34,271 nucleotides of DNA from contig JACAEE010000054.1 in NCBI GenBank assembly GCA_013389015.1, forward strand, positions 1 to 34,271, in the 5' to 3' direction. This DNA is from Hydrogenophilaceae bacterium. Lineage in GTDB: Bacteria; Pseudomonadota; Alphaproteobacteria; Caulobacterales; Aquidulcibacteraceae. Both the position numbers and the translations under genes were made by a program. The notes below the pieces were generated by a model. The model was not told the origin of the DNA, did no database searches, and worked only from the letters and a program-made list of their open reading frames with translations. Below are positions 1-8,852 of this stretch, in pieces. Positions within the stretch are counted from its first letter, which is position 1, and every line of letters starts with the position of its first letter.

Positions 1-1
1 G

Positions 2-394
2 CCCACGGCCGCGCAGCCTCGCCCTGCGCAGCCCCAACCCGCGCAGCCGCAGCGCCCGCCGCAACAATTGGTCCTGCAGGGCGCAAGCGCGACCGAGGCG
101 TCCAGCCCGCCCAACGAGGCCGACCTTGTGCGCGATCTCGAACGCTGCCTGGCGCGGCTGGTGCGGCAATGCCCGGGCGCCAACGGCGCCTCGCGGCCGG
201 GGTTCAACGAAGACGGGACGCTCTCCTCGGCCGAACGCGCGCTCCTGCGCCAGCGCAGCCTGTTCGCTTTCTCCGAGGTCATGGACGCCAACCTCGTCAA
301 TTGCCAACGCCACCTGGGCGCGGCTTCGTCGGGAAGTCACGAGCCGCTCGCGGCGGCTTGCCGCGGCTTGCCCGCGTCGGGACCCCCGCGCTAA
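2..394 (+). CDS. C-terminal part of an unknown protein (runs in from left edge)
   Basis: The frame is open from base 2 to a TAA at 392-394, so this is the 3' part (about 130 residues) of a gene that starts outside the window. The first ~22 residues are a Pro/Gln/Ala-rich low-complexity linker (repeated AQPxP units). A more ordinary helical segment with two spaced cysteines and an ERCLARLVRQCPG stretch follows. A TTG at 68 could be read as a start, but the open frame continues upstream with the same codon bias, so a longer protein is more likely. No family was recognised. The linker would suit a tethered periplasmic or envelope protein, but that is inference. Confidence 0.5.
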   Translation, partial: PTAAQPRPAQPQPAQPQRPPQQLVLQGASATEASSPPNEADLVRDLERCLARLVRQCPGANGASRPGFNEDGTLSSAERALLRQRSLFAFSEVMDANLVNCQRHLGAASSGSHEPLAAACRGLPASGPPR

Positions 395-435
395 GGGGGC
401 GGCGCACTTCGGAATGATGGGAACGGGCGCCCCTT

Positions 436-455
436 GGGCGCGAAGCAACGCGCCC
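436..455 (+). terminator. GC hairpin between the partial gene and icd
   Basis: Perfect 7-bp inverted repeat GGGCGCG / CGCGCCC around a 6-nt loop (AAGCAA). It lies 41 nt after the stop of the upstream gene and 31 nt before icd. There is no T-run after it, so it may be a terminator, a leader structure of icd, or chance in GC-rich DNA. Confidence 0.3.
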
Positions 456-486
456 AGCGGCGCATACGAGCAGGGACGACCAACGC

Positions 487-1701
487 ATGGCGAAGATCAA
501 AGTCGAGAACCCCATCGTCGACATGGACGGCGACGAGATGACCCGGATCATCTGGGCGCTAATCAAAGAGAAGCTGATCTTCCCCTACCTCGACCTGACG
601 CTCGATTATTACGATCTCAGCGTCCAGCACCGCGACGAAACCGAGGACCAGGTCACGATCGACGCCGCCAACGCCACCAAGAAGCACGGCGTGGCGGTGA
701 AGTGCGCCACCATCACGCCCGACGAGGCGCGGGTGAAGGAGTTCAACCTCAAGCAGATGTGGAAGAGCCCAAACGGCACGATCCGCAACATCCTTGGCGG
801 CGTGATCTTCCGCGAGCCGATCATCTGCAAGAACGTGCCGCGCCTCGTGCCGGGCTGGACCCAGCCCATTGTCGTCGGCCGTCACGCGTTCGGCGACCAG
901 TACCGCGCCACGGATTTCAAGTTCCCCGGCAAAGGCACGCTCACCATCAAGTTCACCGGCGAGGACGGCCAGGTGATCGAGAAGGAAGTGTTCAAGGCGC
1001 CGGGCGCCGGCGTGACCATGGCGATGTACAATCTCGATGAGAGCATCAAGGATTTCGCCCGCGCCTCCTTCAATTATGGGCTCAGCCGCGGCTATCCGGT
1101 CTATCTCTCGACCAAGAATACGATCCTCAAGGCCTATGACGGGCGCTTCAAGGACATCTTCCAGGAGATCTTCGACGCCGAGTTCAAGGCTGCGTTCGAC
1201 GCCAAGAAGCTCACCTATGAGCACCGGCTGATCGACGACATGGTCGCGGCCGCGCTCAAATGGTCGGGCGGCTATGTGTGGGCGTGCAAGAACTATGACG
1301 GGGATGTGCAGTCCGACACCGTCGCGCAGGGCTTCGGTTCGCTCGGCCTCATGACCAGCGTGCTGGTGACGCCCGACGGCAAGACCATGGAGGCGGAGGC
1401 CGCGCACGGCACCGTCACGCGCCACTATCGCCAGCATCAGAGAGGCGAGCCGACCTCGACCAATTCCGTCGCCTCGATCTTCGCCTGGACGCGCGGGCTC
1501 GCCCATCGCGGCAAGCTCGACGGCAACCAGGCGCTCGTCGACTTCGCGCGGCTCCTGGAGAAAGTCACGGTCGACACCGTCGAAGCCGGACAGATGACCA
1601 AGGATCTCGCGCTTCTCGTCGGCGACGAACAGGACTGGCTCACCACCGAAGGCTTCCTCGACGCGGTCGACGCGAACCTGAAGCGGGCCATGGCCGCGTG
1701 A
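487..1701 (+). CDS. icd: NADP-dependent isocitrate dehydrogenase
   Basis: TCA-cycle enzyme that oxidatively decarboxylates isocitrate to 2-oxoglutarate with NADP+, in the cytoplasm. It has 404 residues, the usual size of the eukaryotic-like homodimeric type found in many alphaproteobacteria. The N-terminus reads [20 protein letters not shown], typical of this subfamily. Substrate and metal motifs are visible: [13 protein letters not shown] near residue 93, FREPI around 108, the LIDDMVA segment with its metal-binding aspartates near 250, and [13 protein letters not shown] near 305. The ATG at 487 is preceded by AGGGA. The stop overlaps the next start (GTGA), so it is probably co-transcribed with the small genes behind it. 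Confidence 0.96.
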   Translation: MAKIKVENPIVDMDGDEMTRIIWALIKEKLIFPYLDLTLDYYDLSVQHRDETEDQVTIDAANATKKHGVAVKCATITPDEARVKEFNLKQMWKSPNGTIRNILGGVIFREPIICKNVPRLVPGWTQPIVVGRHAFGDQYRATDFKFPGKGTLTIKFTGEDGQVIEKEVFKAPGAGVTMAMYNLDESIKDFARASFNYGLSRGYPVYLSTKNTILKAYDGRFKDIFQEIFDAEFKAAFDAKKLTYEHRLIDDMVAAALKWSGGYVWACKNYDGDVQSDTVAQGFGSLGLMTSVLVTPDGKTMEAEAAHGTVTRHYRQHQRGEPTSTNSVASIFAWTRGLAHRGKLDGNQALVDFARLLEKVTVDTVEAGQMTKDLALLVGDEQDWLTTEGFLDAVDANLKRAMAA

Positions 1702-2126
1702 GCGATCTCGCCCAGCGGCGCATCGAGACGGTGCGCCGTCACATGGCGCTCGAGGTCGCGCATGATTGGGACGGCGTGATCGCGACCTTCGCGCATCCGC
1801 GCTACGAAATGTACGGATCGGGCGCGGTGTTCGACGGCGAAGCGGCCGTGCGCGGCTACTTCGCCGCCTCGCGCACGCCGTTTCCCGATCAGGGCAATGA
1901 GATCATCGCCATCGCCCACGCAGAGAACGCCGTGCTGGTGGAGTTCTGGCTCACCGGCACGCATCTGGGACCGCTCAAGCTGCCTGATCGCGTCGTCGCC
2001 CCAACCGGCAAGAGCTTCCGTATCCGGATGGCCGCCAGCTTCGAGTTCGCGCCCGGGAGCGACAAGATCGTGTGCGAGCGTCCCTATTTCGATCAAGGCG
2101 CCGTCGTGCGCGCGCTCGGGCTATGA
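1698..2126 (+). CDS. SnoaL-like / NTF2-fold protein
   Basis: 142 residues beginning at a GTG that overlaps the icd stop by four bases (GTGA), which indicates translational coupling. The order of elements fits the SnoaL-like or ester-cyclase branch of the NTF2 fold. An N-terminal helix ([19 protein letters not shown]) is followed by '[23 protein letters not shown]', then a conical beta sheet with [14 protein letters not shown] and a C-terminal [13 protein letters not shown]. Proteins of this type bind small hydrophobic molecules, and some are isomerases or cyclases. No catalytic residues can be assigned here and the substrate is unknown. Fold confidence is fair; function is open. Confidence 0.75.
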   Translation: MSDLAQRRIETVRRHMALEVAHDWDGVIATFAHPRYEMYGSGAVFDGEAAVRGYFAASRTPFPDQGNEIIAIAHAENAVLVEFWLTGTHLGPLKLPDRVVAPTGKSFRIRMAASFEFAPGSDKIVCERPYFDQGAVVRALGL

Positions 2127-2560
2127 CGATAGCCGTCCGTGATCTCCACACGGATGACAAGCCGCGCTGGCTGCCGCTCTGGCGCGGCTACCTCGATTTC
2201 TACAAGGCCGCCTTCGACGCCGCGCTGGCCGAGCTCACGTTTGCGCGCTTTCTCGATCCGGCCGAGCCGATGTTCGCGCTCGTGGCCGAACGCGGCGGCG
2301 CCTTGGTCGGCGTGGTCCAGTGCGTGCGCCACCGTTCAAGCTGGACCGAGGCCGATTATTGCTATTTGCAGGATCTCTTCGTCGCGCCCGCGGCGCGCGG
2401 GCAAGGCGTCGGGCGCGCGCTGATCGAGGCGGTCTATACGCGCGCGGATGCGGAAGGGCTCGCGCGGGTGTATTGGCTGACGCACGAGACCAACGCAGAG
2501 GCGCGGCTGCTCTATGACAGGCTCGCGCAGAGATCGGGCTTCATTCAGTATCGCCGCTAG
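2123..2560 (+). CDS. GNAT-family N-acetyltransferase
   Basis: 145 residues, starting at the ATG at 2123 that overlaps the preceding stop (ATGA). An upstream in-frame start at 2072 would add an Arg-rich stretch and was rejected. The acetyl-CoA binding motif A is clear: LQDLFVAPAARGQGVGRALI, matching the Q/R-x-x-G-x-G/A loop. A later ARVYWLTHETNAEARLLYDRL segment matches motif B, where a Tyr normally acts as general acid. The acceptor cannot be read from sequence. It probably acts in the cytoplasm and is part of the icd-led transcription unit. Confidence 0.88.
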   Translation: MTIAVRDLHTDDKPRWLPLWRGYLDFYKAAFDAALAELTFARFLDPAEPMFALVAERGGALVGVVQCVRHRSSWTEADYCYLQDLFVAPAARGQGVGRALIEAVYTRADAEGLARVYWLTHETNAEARLLYDRLAQRSGFIQYRR

Positions 2561-3056
2561 CGCCCTGGCGGCGCTCGCGATCACGGCCGTGTGGGAGGAC
2601 GCAGCGCTCGCGGCGGCGCCGTGCGCCGCGAGCGTCCGGCCGCGGCGCAACGGCCGCTTCAGTTCGCTCTCCGGCGCCTGGAGCGGCGCTTATCGCTATC
2701 CCCAGCCGCTGTTCGGCGTGCGCGAAGTGCCGTTCAACATGGTGATCGTCGAGACCGAAGGCGCATTCACCGGCGATTGCGACGAGCCGGACATGCGCCC
2801 GTTCGCCCGCGGCGGACGCGTCACCTCCAGCATCGCCGGCGTGCGGCGCGGCGGGGACGTCAGCTTCACCAAGCAGATGGACGGCTCGGGCGGCATGCGC
2901 CACCGGATATTCTACGCCGGGCGCGTCAATGACGCGCTGACGCGCATCGAGGGGACATGGACCATCCCCGGCGCATGGGACGGAACCTTCTTCATGGAGC
3001 GCGACGGCGTGGGCGCCGAAGAGGCCGCCTCGCGCGCGGCCGGCGCTGAAGAGTGA
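2514..3056 (+). CDS. Exported beta-rich hypothetical protein
   Basis: 180 residues. The chosen ATG at 2514 lies 47 nt inside the preceding GNAT gene. It is favoured because it gives a convincing signal peptide: basic start (GSRRDR), hydrophobic core (ASALAALAITAV) and an Ala-rich cleavage region ending near ALAAAP at residues 32-36. The mature part is dominated by beta-strand patterns (SLSGAWSGAYRYPQ, VPFNMVIVETEGAFTGD, RIEGTWTIPGAWDGTFFMER), reminiscent of small lipocalin-like barrels. It has two cysteines (near residues 38 and 89) that could form a disulfide after export. No family was assigned. A later start would remove the signal peptide. Confidence 0.65.
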   Translation: MTGSRRDRASFSIAASALAALAITAVWEDAALAAAPCAASVRPRRNGRFSSLSGAWSGAYRYPQPLFGVREVPFNMVIVETEGAFTGDCDEPDMRPFARGGRVTSSIAGVRRGGDVSFTKQMDGSGGMRHRIFYAGRVNDALTRIEGTWTIPGAWDGTFFMERDGVGAEEAASRAAGAEE

Positions 3057-3096
3057 GGGAGAGCGCCAGGCATTCGCGCAAAGCAAAACGCTGGCA

Positions 3097-3112
3097 CGCG
3101 CCTGAAGGCGCG
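3097..3112. terminator. Candidate bidirectional terminator hairpin
   Basis: Perfect CGCGCC-TGAA-GGCGCG hairpin with a tetraloop, in the 86-nt gap between two convergent genes. A second small inverted repeat (GCGCTT-C-AAGCGC, 3138-3150) overlaps the end of the minus-strand gene. Neither has a T-run. Confidence 0.4.
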
Positions 3113-3142
3113 CGGTCCGACCCCGCTGAGTCTGCTCGCGCT

Positions 3143-3484
3143 TCAAGCGCGCAGCTCCTCCACCTCCACGGCTTCGTATTCATCGAGCCGGTAGAGGAAG
3201 CCGCGATGGATGGCCACGAGCGCGCCTTCGCCCCAATCCTCCAGCAATTCGGCGTCGCACGCTTCGCGCGCAGTCCAGCGCGTGCCGTCTTCGCAGAGCA
3301 CGACGCGGCCTTGCGCGAGCACGGCGTCGATCGCGCACACCGCGCCTGATTGGGCGCCGGCGTTCAGGCCGAGTCGAAACACCGACAGAATCGCTTCACG
3401 CTGCTCCTCGCTGAGGCTGCGCCAGGCGAGGCGCGTAAACAAATCCGGCCCGAGATACGCGGCCAGCGCATCGGCTTCAGTCAT
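3143..3484 (-). CDS. Hypothetical protein, 113 aa
   Basis: A soluble, acidic protein with no signal peptide or membrane segment. The N-terminal half looks helical (TEADALAAYLGPDLFTRLAWRSL, SEEQREAILSVFRLGL). The C-terminal half looks like beta strands (GRVVLCEDGTRWTAREACD, ALVAIHRGFLYRLDEYEAVEVEEL). No family was recognised. Codon use is host-like. It is convergent with the gene on its left. Its upstream region carries an 8-bp palindrome and four GANTC sites (3517-3550), so its promoter may be methylation-sensitive, which is inference. Confidence 0.6.
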   Translation of the reverse strand: MTEADALAAYLGPDLFTRLAWRSLSEEQREAILSVFRLGLNAGAQSGAVCAIDAVLAQGRVVLCEDGTRWTAREACDAELLEDWGEGALVAIHRGFLYRLDEYEAVEVEELRA

Positions 3485-3516
3485 TCTGACTCTCCCGCTT
3501 CCGGGCCCTCGCCCGG

Positions 3517-3555
3517 CCGATTCGTGCGAATCGGAATCGCCAGAAGAATCCGATT
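3517..3555 (-). promoter_or_regulatory. Palindrome with clustered GANTC sites upstream of 3143-3484
   Basis: A perfect CCGATTCG-TG-CGAATCGG palindrome occupies 3517-3534, and its half AATCGG recurs inverted as TCCGATT at 3549-3555. Four GANTC pentamers (the methylation site of the alphaproteobacterial CcrM enzyme) lie at 3519, 3528, 3534 and 3546. The block sits 33-71 nt upstream of the ATG at 3484, a typical operator or promoter position. Confidence 0.4.
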
Positions 3556-3607
3556 TGGTTGCGAAATGCTTTCCGCGGTTGCGGCCGAGGACCGCGCGCC
3601 TTCACAC

Positions 3608-3637
3608 GCGCGCCGCCTCAAGGTTCCGGCGGCGCGC
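3608..3637 (-). terminator. Strong hairpin downstream of the TPR gene
   Basis: Perfect 10-bp stem (GCGCGCCGCC / GGCGGCGCGC) with a 10-nt loop, 39 nt beyond the TPR gene's stop on the minus strand. There is no T-run, so intrinsic termination is uncertain, but position and stability fit a transcript end. Confidence 0.45.
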
Positions 3638-3675
3638 CATGGGCGCCTGGGGGCCGCGCTCCCTCCCCGCCAAGC

Positions 3676-4719
3676 TCAACGTTCAGGCAACCACACCTCG
3701 ACCCGATCGCGCGGCAAGTTCTCGTAGCCGCCGGCGAGCGAGACCTTGCGCGGCCTCCAACCCGCCCAGCCTTCGATGCCTGCGGCCGCCTCCGTCACCA
3801 GCGCGGCGATGCGATCGGCCTCCGCGGCTTGCGGTTCGTAATAATAGCGCACATTGGCGCCGTAGCCGCGCGGGGCCGGCACCAGCTCGATGCCGGGCAC
3901 GCGGTAATCAGCCGCGCGCAGGCGCTCGGCCACGCGCTCGGCGTCGGCGCGATCGGACTCCTCGCGGATGTGGAGAAAAACGATGCGTACGCGATAGGGA
4001 TCGACGCCGGCCGACGCGCGCGGCGGCGTCGCAGTCGCCGCGCCTGACGAAGTGGTTTCCGTCGACGTCGTGATCGGCGCAGAGGGCGCGGGCGCGACGG
4101 CTTGGGTTTGCGGCAGCACGCTCGCCCCGCAGCGCTGCAGCATCTGGTCGCGGGCAGCGGCCAGCTGAGCATCCTCTTGCAGCGCGGTGAGGAAGCCTGC
4201 CGGCGCGGCGGCGACGGCCGCGCGCGCGGCGGGCCCCTCGCCTGCGGCGCAGAGATAGGCCGCCAGCCGCGCATGATTCCCGAAGCGATCAGGCTTGAGC
4301 GCGATCGCACGACGCATGGCGTCCGCCGCGCCGGCGAAATCGCTCGTCGCGTAGAGCGCCTGCGCCAGCAGCGATTGCGCCGTGGCGTCGTCGGCGTAGA
4401 GCGCCACGGCCTCGCGCAAATGGATGACGGCGGCTTCGTTTGCGCCCTCGGCGAGCGCATCGCGGCCAAGCAGGATCTTCTCGTTGGAGGCGGCGATCGC
4501 ATCGCGCTCCTCGCGCGCGGTCTTGAGTTCGCCGCGCGCCGCCTCCAGCTCGCCTTTGGCGACGGCGACATCGCCCTGAATGTTGCGCAGCGTCAGCAGC
4601 GCGAACACGATCGCGCCCAGCGCCAAGACCGCGACGAAGAGCTGCACATAAAGCGCTGTGCGGGTGCCGCGAACGAGCGCGCGAACAGTGGCCGCATTAT
4701 TCTTGCCTTGCCCCGCCAT
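3676..4719 (-). CDS. Membrane-anchored TPR protein with LytR_C-like C-terminal domain
   Basis: 347 residues. One transmembrane helix spans about 22-44, followed by a heptad-rich coiled coil (48-80). TPR-like helices come next (about 85-175, including GRDALAEGANEAAVIHLREA and AADAMRRAIALKPDRFGNHA), then a Pro/Thr/Ser linker (200-240). The C-terminal domain (243-345) has the LytR_C or SPOR-like pattern: VRIVFLHIREESDRADAERV, then a VRYYYEP strand and ADRIAALV helix. Orientation is probably cytoplasmic N-terminus with the TPR and C-domain outside. The start lies 2 nt after the stop of the TIR gene, so the two are one transcription unit. The pairing suggests a scaffold or sensor for the TIR protein; no known system name fits. 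Confidence 0.7.
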   Translation of the reverse strand: MAGQGKNNAATVRALVRGTRTALYVQLFVAVLALGAIVFALLTLRNIQGDVAVAKGELEAARGELKTAREERDAIAASNEKILLGRDALAEGANEAAVIHLREAVALYADDATAQSLLAQALYATSDFAGAADAMRRAIALKPDRFGNHARLAAYLCAAGEGPAARAAVAAAPAGFLTALQEDAQLAAARDQMLQRCGASVLPQTQAVAPAPSAPITTSTETTSSGAATATPPRASAGVDPYRVRIVFLHIREESDRADAERVAERLRAADYRVPGIELVPAPRGYGANVRYYYEPQAAEADRIAALVTEAAAGIEGWAGWRPRKVSLAGGYENLPRDRVEVWLPER

Positions 4720-4721
4720 GC

Positions 4722-5375
4722 CTATCTCTCCGCGTTCGCCACTGCTGCGATCTTGCGCACGGTCGCCAAAGCCGCGCCGGCCCCGAACACGGCGCCGGCA
4801 TAGAGCGGCAGCGACACCGGATCAGGGACGAGCCCCCCCGCCGTCGCCGCAATGGAATCGGCGACCCCCGGCGCATTGAGCGCCGCGAGATAGAGGCCGA
4901 GCGAACCCGCCGACAAAAGCGAGAGGATCGTCGAGAGATCAAAGGGGTTCGCGGCCTTGGCCGGCGCGCGTTCGGCTTGCGTCGCGCCGCCGACGCGCTC
5001 GCGCACGGCGGACAGGAGCTGGCGCCAGTTCTCGTCGCTCGGATTGGGGCCGCCATAGATCGGCTCGAAATGGATGATGTTGAACGGCAGCGGCGGCTTC
5101 ACATCGCGATGCAGCACCACCTGCACGAGCTTCTCTGCGTCGTTGGCGAGGCTGGCTTCGGCCTTCACCCAGGTCGAATTGCGCGCGTTGCGGCTCCAGA
5201 CCGCGAGCACGCATTTGGCCTGCGCCAATTCCTTCTCGATGACGTCCGTGTAGCGATCGCCGGAGCGGAGGGCGATGTCCCACCAGACGCTCATCCCCTC
5301 CTTCTCGAGGTGCTGGACGATCTCGCGCACCTTGTCGGAATCGACATGGGCGTAGGAAATGAAGATGTCCGCCAC
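4722..5375 (-). CDS. TIR-domain protein with C-terminal membrane hairpin
   Basis: 217 residues. The TIR domain fills about 1-130: box 1 is DIFISYAHVDSDKV (3-16), the VWWDIALRSGDRY segment (30-42) matches the BB-loop region, and WVKAEASLAN (69-78) aligns with the segment holding the catalytic Glu of TIR NADases (SARM1-type W-x-x-x-E), making Glu73 the candidate. After an Ala/Pro linker there are two hydrophobic stretches (about 148-168 and 187-207), so the TIR domain is anchored at the membrane facing the cytoplasm. It is the first gene of a two-gene unit with the TPR protein. TIR proteins can cleave NAD+, make signal nucleotides or act as adaptors; which applies here is not visible. Confidence 0.85.
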   Translation of the reverse strand: MADIFISYAHVDSDKVREIVQHLEKEGMSVWWDIALRSGDRYTDVIEKELAQAKCVLAVWSRNARNSTWVKAEASLANDAEKLVQVVLHRDVKPPLPFNIIHFEPIYGGPNPSDENWRQLLSAVRERVGGATQAERAPAKAANPFDLSTILSLLSAGSLGLYLAALNAPGVADSIAATAGGLVPDPVSLPLYAGAVFGAGAALATVRKIAAVANAER

Positions 5376-5459
5376 GGCGTTCTCCCCGGCCTCTTCCTCT
5401 ACCGGGCGGGCGGGGGGATGGAAAGCGGATTTGGGGCTCGTCCGCCCTGCTTTCGCCGG

Positions 5460-5987
5460 TCAGGCGAGCGGCTTGCGCATCACGAATTCGGGGTCGCGTG
5501 TGTCGCCGACCACGAACTCGTATTCGCCGACGATCTCGAAGCCGTAGCGGCGATAGAAGCGCTGGGCGCGATGATTGAACCGCCAGACGCCGAGATAGAG
5601 CGCATCGGCGCCCTCGCCGAGCGCGGCGGCGATCGTCCAGTCCATCAGCGCCGCGGCGACGCCCGCGCCCTTGGCTTCTTCGACGACATAAAGCCGATGC
5701 AGTTCGCGCACGCGGGCGCCGACGGGATCGACCGGAAGCTTGTACGCGCCCATCTTGGCCGCGGCGATGATGCGCCCGGCGTCGAGCGCGAGGCGGCAGC
5801 GCGAGGACGCATCCTCGATCTCGCGGACGGTCTGCGCCTCGTCATGTTTGGCGAAATAGGCTTCGATGTCGGCGGGCGGATAGAGATGGCCGAACGTCGC
5901 CATGAAAGTGTCGCGCCAATGGCGCGTGAGCGCGGGCGCGTCCGCGCACGTCGCGTCGCGATAGACCACGCGGGAAGGGTCGATCAC
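5460..5987 (-). CDS. GNAT-family N-acetyltransferase
   Basis: 175 residues. The start overlaps the alaS stop by four bases (ATGA), so it is translationally coupled to alaS. Motif A is [20 protein letters not shown] (the Q/R-x-x-G-x-A loop reads KGAGVA), followed by [21 protein letters not shown], the classic motif B with the N-x-x-A-x-x-F-Y-x-x-x-G-F signature of this superfamily. The N-terminal [12 protein letters not shown] is also typical. The acceptor is unknown; small-molecule or protein N-terminal acetylation are both possible. Confidence 0.9.
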   Translation of the reverse strand: MIDPSRVVYRDATCADAPALTRHWRDTFMATFGHLYPPADIEAYFAKHDEAQTVREIEDASSRCRLALDAGRIIAAAKMGAYKLPVDPVGARVRELHRLYVVEEAKGAGVAAALMDWTIAAALGEGADALYLGVWRFNHRAQRFYRRYGFEIVGEYEFVVGDTRDPEFVMRKPLA

Positions 5988-8656
5988 GCCGCGAGCGCCT
6001 TTTCGAGGGCGGCCTTGATCGCGTCGATCGCGGCGGGCGCCTTGGCTGCGTCGGGGCCGCCGCCTTGCGCCATGTCGGGGCGGCCGCCCCCGCCCTGGCC
6101 GCCGACGGCGGCGACGCCGGCGCGCAGCAGATCGACCGCATTGACGCGCGCTTTCAGATCCTCGGTGACGCCGACCGCCAGCGCCGCCTTGCCGTCTTCG
6201 ACGCCGACATAGGCCACCACGCCCGACCCGATATCCTTCTTGGCTTCATCGATCAGCCCACGGAGCTCTTTGGCGGGCACGCCGTCGAGCACGCGGGCGA
6301 GCACGGCGATCCCTGCGACCTGCTCCGGTCCCGCCGGCGCCGCGCCGCCCCCGCCGCCCGCGAGCGCGAGCTTCTTCTTGGTTTCCGCCAATTCACGCTC
6401 GAGCTTGCGGCGTTCTTCGCTCAGCATCGCCACGCGCTCGGGAAGTTCGCCCAGCGGCGCCTTCAGGTTCGCCGCGATCGTCCTGGCGAGACCCGCCTGC
6501 GCCTTGAGGTGCGAGAGCGCCGCCGCGCCAGTGGCCGCTTCGATGCGGCGCACGCCCGCCGCGACCCCGCCTTCTGAGAGCACGGCGAAGAGCGCGATGT
6601 CCCCGGTGCGGCGCACGTGCGTGCCGCCGCACAGCTCGACCGAATAGGCCTTGCCCTTGCGCGCCGGGTTCTCGCCGAAAGAAAGAACGCGGACTCGCTC
6701 TCCGTATTTTTCACCAAAGAGCGCCAGCGCGCCTTCCTCGATCGCCTTCTCCGGCGCCATCTCCTTGATCTTGGTCTCGGCGTTCTGCCGAATGACCGCG
6801 TTCACTTCGTCTTCGATGCGCTCGATCTCATCCTGGGTGAGCGGGGCGCCGTGGGAGAAGTCGAAGCGGAAGCGGTCGGCCTCCACCAGCGAGCCCTTCT
6901 GGGCGACATGGGGGCCCAGCACATTGCGCAGCGCCGCATGCAGAAGATGCGTGGCGGAATGGTTGGCGCGGATTTTCGCGCGGCGATCGTGATCGATTTC
7001 GAGCGCGGCCTTGGCGCCGATCTCGATCTCGCCCTTGACCAGGCGGCCCGCATGGGCGTGCAGCGCGCCGGCGCGCTTCTGCGTGTCGGCGACTTCGAAC
7101 ACGGCGCCATTGGCGAAGCGGATGATTCCGTGATCGCCGGCCTGGCCGCCGCTTTCGGCGTAGAATGGCGTGGAATCGAACACCAATTCGCCGGCCTCGC
7201 CTTGGGCGAGCCGGCGCGTCTCGCCGCCCTTGGCGACGATGGCGACGAGCTCGCCTTCGCCTTCCTCGGCGCCATAGCCGGTGAAGTCGGTGGCGGGGAC
7301 GCGATCCTTGATCGCGAGCCACACGGCTTCGCCGGCGCCGGCGCCGTCGCCGCCGCCCCAGGATTCGCGGCCTTGGGCGCGCTGACGCTCCATGGCGGCG
7401 TCGAAACCGTCCGTGTCCACGCCTAATTTTCTGGCGCGCAGGATGTCCTGGGTGAGATCGAGCGGGAAGCCGAAGGTGTCGTAGAGACGGAAGGCGATCT
7501 CGCCGTCGAGCTTGTCGCCCTTCTTCATATTCGCGATCGCGTCTTCCAGCAGCTTCAGGCCGTTGCCGAGGGTGCGGCGGAAGCGGGTCTCTTCCTGCTC
7601 GAGCTGATCGAGGATGATCGGGCGGGCGCGCTCGAGCTCGGGATAGGCCGCGCCCATCTCGGCGATCAGCGCCGGCGCCAGCCGATGCATCAGCGGCTCC
7701 TCCGCGCCCAGGATGTGGGCGTGGCGCATGGCGCGGCGCATGATCCGGCGCAGCACATAGCCGCGGCCTTCATTGGCCGGGGTGACGCCGTCGGCGATGA
7801 GGAAGCAGGACGAGCGCAGGTGATCGGCGATCACGCGGTGGCTCGCGGCCTTCTGGCCCTTGGCTTTCGTCTTGGTCAGCTCTTCCGACGCGGCGATCAG
7901 TGTACGGAACAAATCGGTGTCGTAGACGCTCTTGACGCCCTGCAGGATGGTGGCGATGCGCTCTAGCCCCATGCCGGTGTCGATCGAGGGCTTGGGCAGC
8001 TTTTCGCGGCGGCCGTCGGCGAATTGCTCGAACTGCATGAATACGAGGTTCCAGAACTCGACGAAGCGGTCGCCGTCCTCGTCGGGGCTGCCGGGGGGGC
8101 CGCCGGGAACGCTGTCGCCGTGATCGTAGAAGATTTCCGAGCACGGCCCGCACGGGCCGGTGTCGCCCATGGACCAGAAATTGTCGCTGGTGGCGATGCG
8201 GATGATCTTGTCGTCGGAAAAGCCGGCGATCTTCTTCCAGAGCGCGGCGGCCTCGTCGTCGTCATGATAGACGGTGACGAGGAGCTTCTCTTTCGGGAGC
8301 GCGAAATCCTTGGCGATCAGCGACCAGGCGGCTTCGATCGCGCCGTCCTTGAAATAATCGCCGAACGAGAAATTGCCGAGCATCTCGAAGAAGGTGAGAT
8401 GGCGGGCGGTGTAGCCGACATTGTCGAGATCGTTGTGCTTGCCGCCGGCGCGGACGCATTTCTGGGCGGTTGCGGCGCGGGGAAAGGGCGGGCGTTCGGC
8501 GCCGGTGAAATAGTTCTTGAACTGCACCATGCCGGCGTTGGTGAACAGAAGCGTGGGATCATTGTGCGGCACGAGCGGCGAAGAGCCCGGCAACGCGTGT
8601 CCGCGCGCCGCGAAGAAGTCGAGGAAGGTCGTTCTGATCTCGTTGACGCTCGCCAT
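5984..8656 (-). CDS. alaS: Alanine--tRNA ligase
   Basis: Charges tRNA(Ala) and edits mischarged Ser/Gly. It has 890 residues, a normal size. The ATG at 8656 ([20 protein letters not shown]) is the canonical N-terminus; an in-frame start 33 nt upstream was rejected. The class II catalytic core is clear: [36 protein letters not shown] and the GMGLERIA motif 3. The editing domain has the zinc-binding H-x-x-x-H ([13 protein letters not shown]) and CGGTH motifs. The C-terminal C-Ala domain with a Gly-rich end ([16 protein letters not shown]) is complete. It lies upstream of and overlaps a GNAT gene. Confidence 0.97.
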   Translation of the reverse strand: MASVNEIRTTFLDFFAARGHALPGSSPLVPHNDPTLLFTNAGMVQFKNYFTGAERPPFPRAATAQKCVRAGGKHNDLDNVGYTARHLTFFEMLGNFSFGDYFKDGAIEAAWSLIAKDFALPKEKLLVTVYHDDDEAAALWKKIAGFSDDKIIRIATSDNFWSMGDTGPCGPCSEIFYDHGDSVPGGPPGSPDEDGDRFVEFWNLVFMQFEQFADGRREKLPKPSIDTGMGLERIATILQGVKSVYDTDLFRTLIAASEELTKTKAKGQKAASHRVIADHLRSSCFLIADGVTPANEGRGYVLRRIMRRAMRHAHILGAEEPLMHRLAPALIAEMGAAYPELERARPIILDQLEQEETRFRRTLGNGLKLLEDAIANMKKGDKLDGEIAFRLYDTFGFPLDLTQDILRARKLGVDTDGFDAAMERQRAQGRESWGGGDGAGAGEAVWLAIKDRVPATDFTGYGAEEGEGELVAIVAKGGETRRLAQGEAGELVFDSTPFYAESGGQAGDHGIIRFANGAVFEVADTQKRAGALHAHAGRLVKGEIEIGAKAALEIDHDRRAKIRANHSATHLLHAALRNVLGPHVAQKGSLVEADRFRFDFSHGAPLTQDEIERIEDEVNAVIRQNAETKIKEMAPEKAIEEGALALFGEKYGERVRVLSFGENPARKGKAYSVELCGGTHVRRTGDIALFAVLSEGGVAAGVRRIEAATGAAALSHLKAQAGLARTIAANLKAPLGELPERVAMLSEERRKLERELAETKKKLALAGGGGGAAPAGPEQVAGIAVLARVLDGVPAKELRGLIDEAKKDIGSGVVAYVGVEDGKAALAVGVTEDLKARVNAVDLLRAGVAAVGGQGGGGRPDMAQGGGPDAAKAPAAIDAIKAALEKALAA

Positions 8657-8852
8657 CGGGTGGGCCTGATCCCTTGCGCGGGACGACACGCCCCGGCCCC
8701 AGCGCCGGCGCGGCTCACCGCTTCACTCGCTTGAGGTATAGGTAGCCGGCTGCGCCGCGCCAAGGCGGCGAAACGCACGCCCCGCCCCGATTTAGCCGCC
8801 GCCGCGCCGCCGCCTGCCCGCAAAGTCGGGGAAATCCCCGCCCGGCGTCCTG

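Noticed and set aside
436-455. Hairpin before icd as a riboswitch
   Set aside because: Only a simple stem-loop is present; no conserved aptamer elements seen.
126-1040. Long plus-strand frame (304 aa) overlapping the start of icd
   Set aside because: Arg/Pro/His-rich shadow of icd in another frame; no family features.
559-1506. 315-aa minus-strand frame opposite icd
   Set aside because: Antisense shadow typical of GC-rich coding DNA; icd is unmistakable on the plus strand.
4977-6212. 411-aa plus-strand frame across the TIR, GNAT and alaS genes
   Set aside because: It spans three recognised genes on the opposite strand and has no domain of its own.
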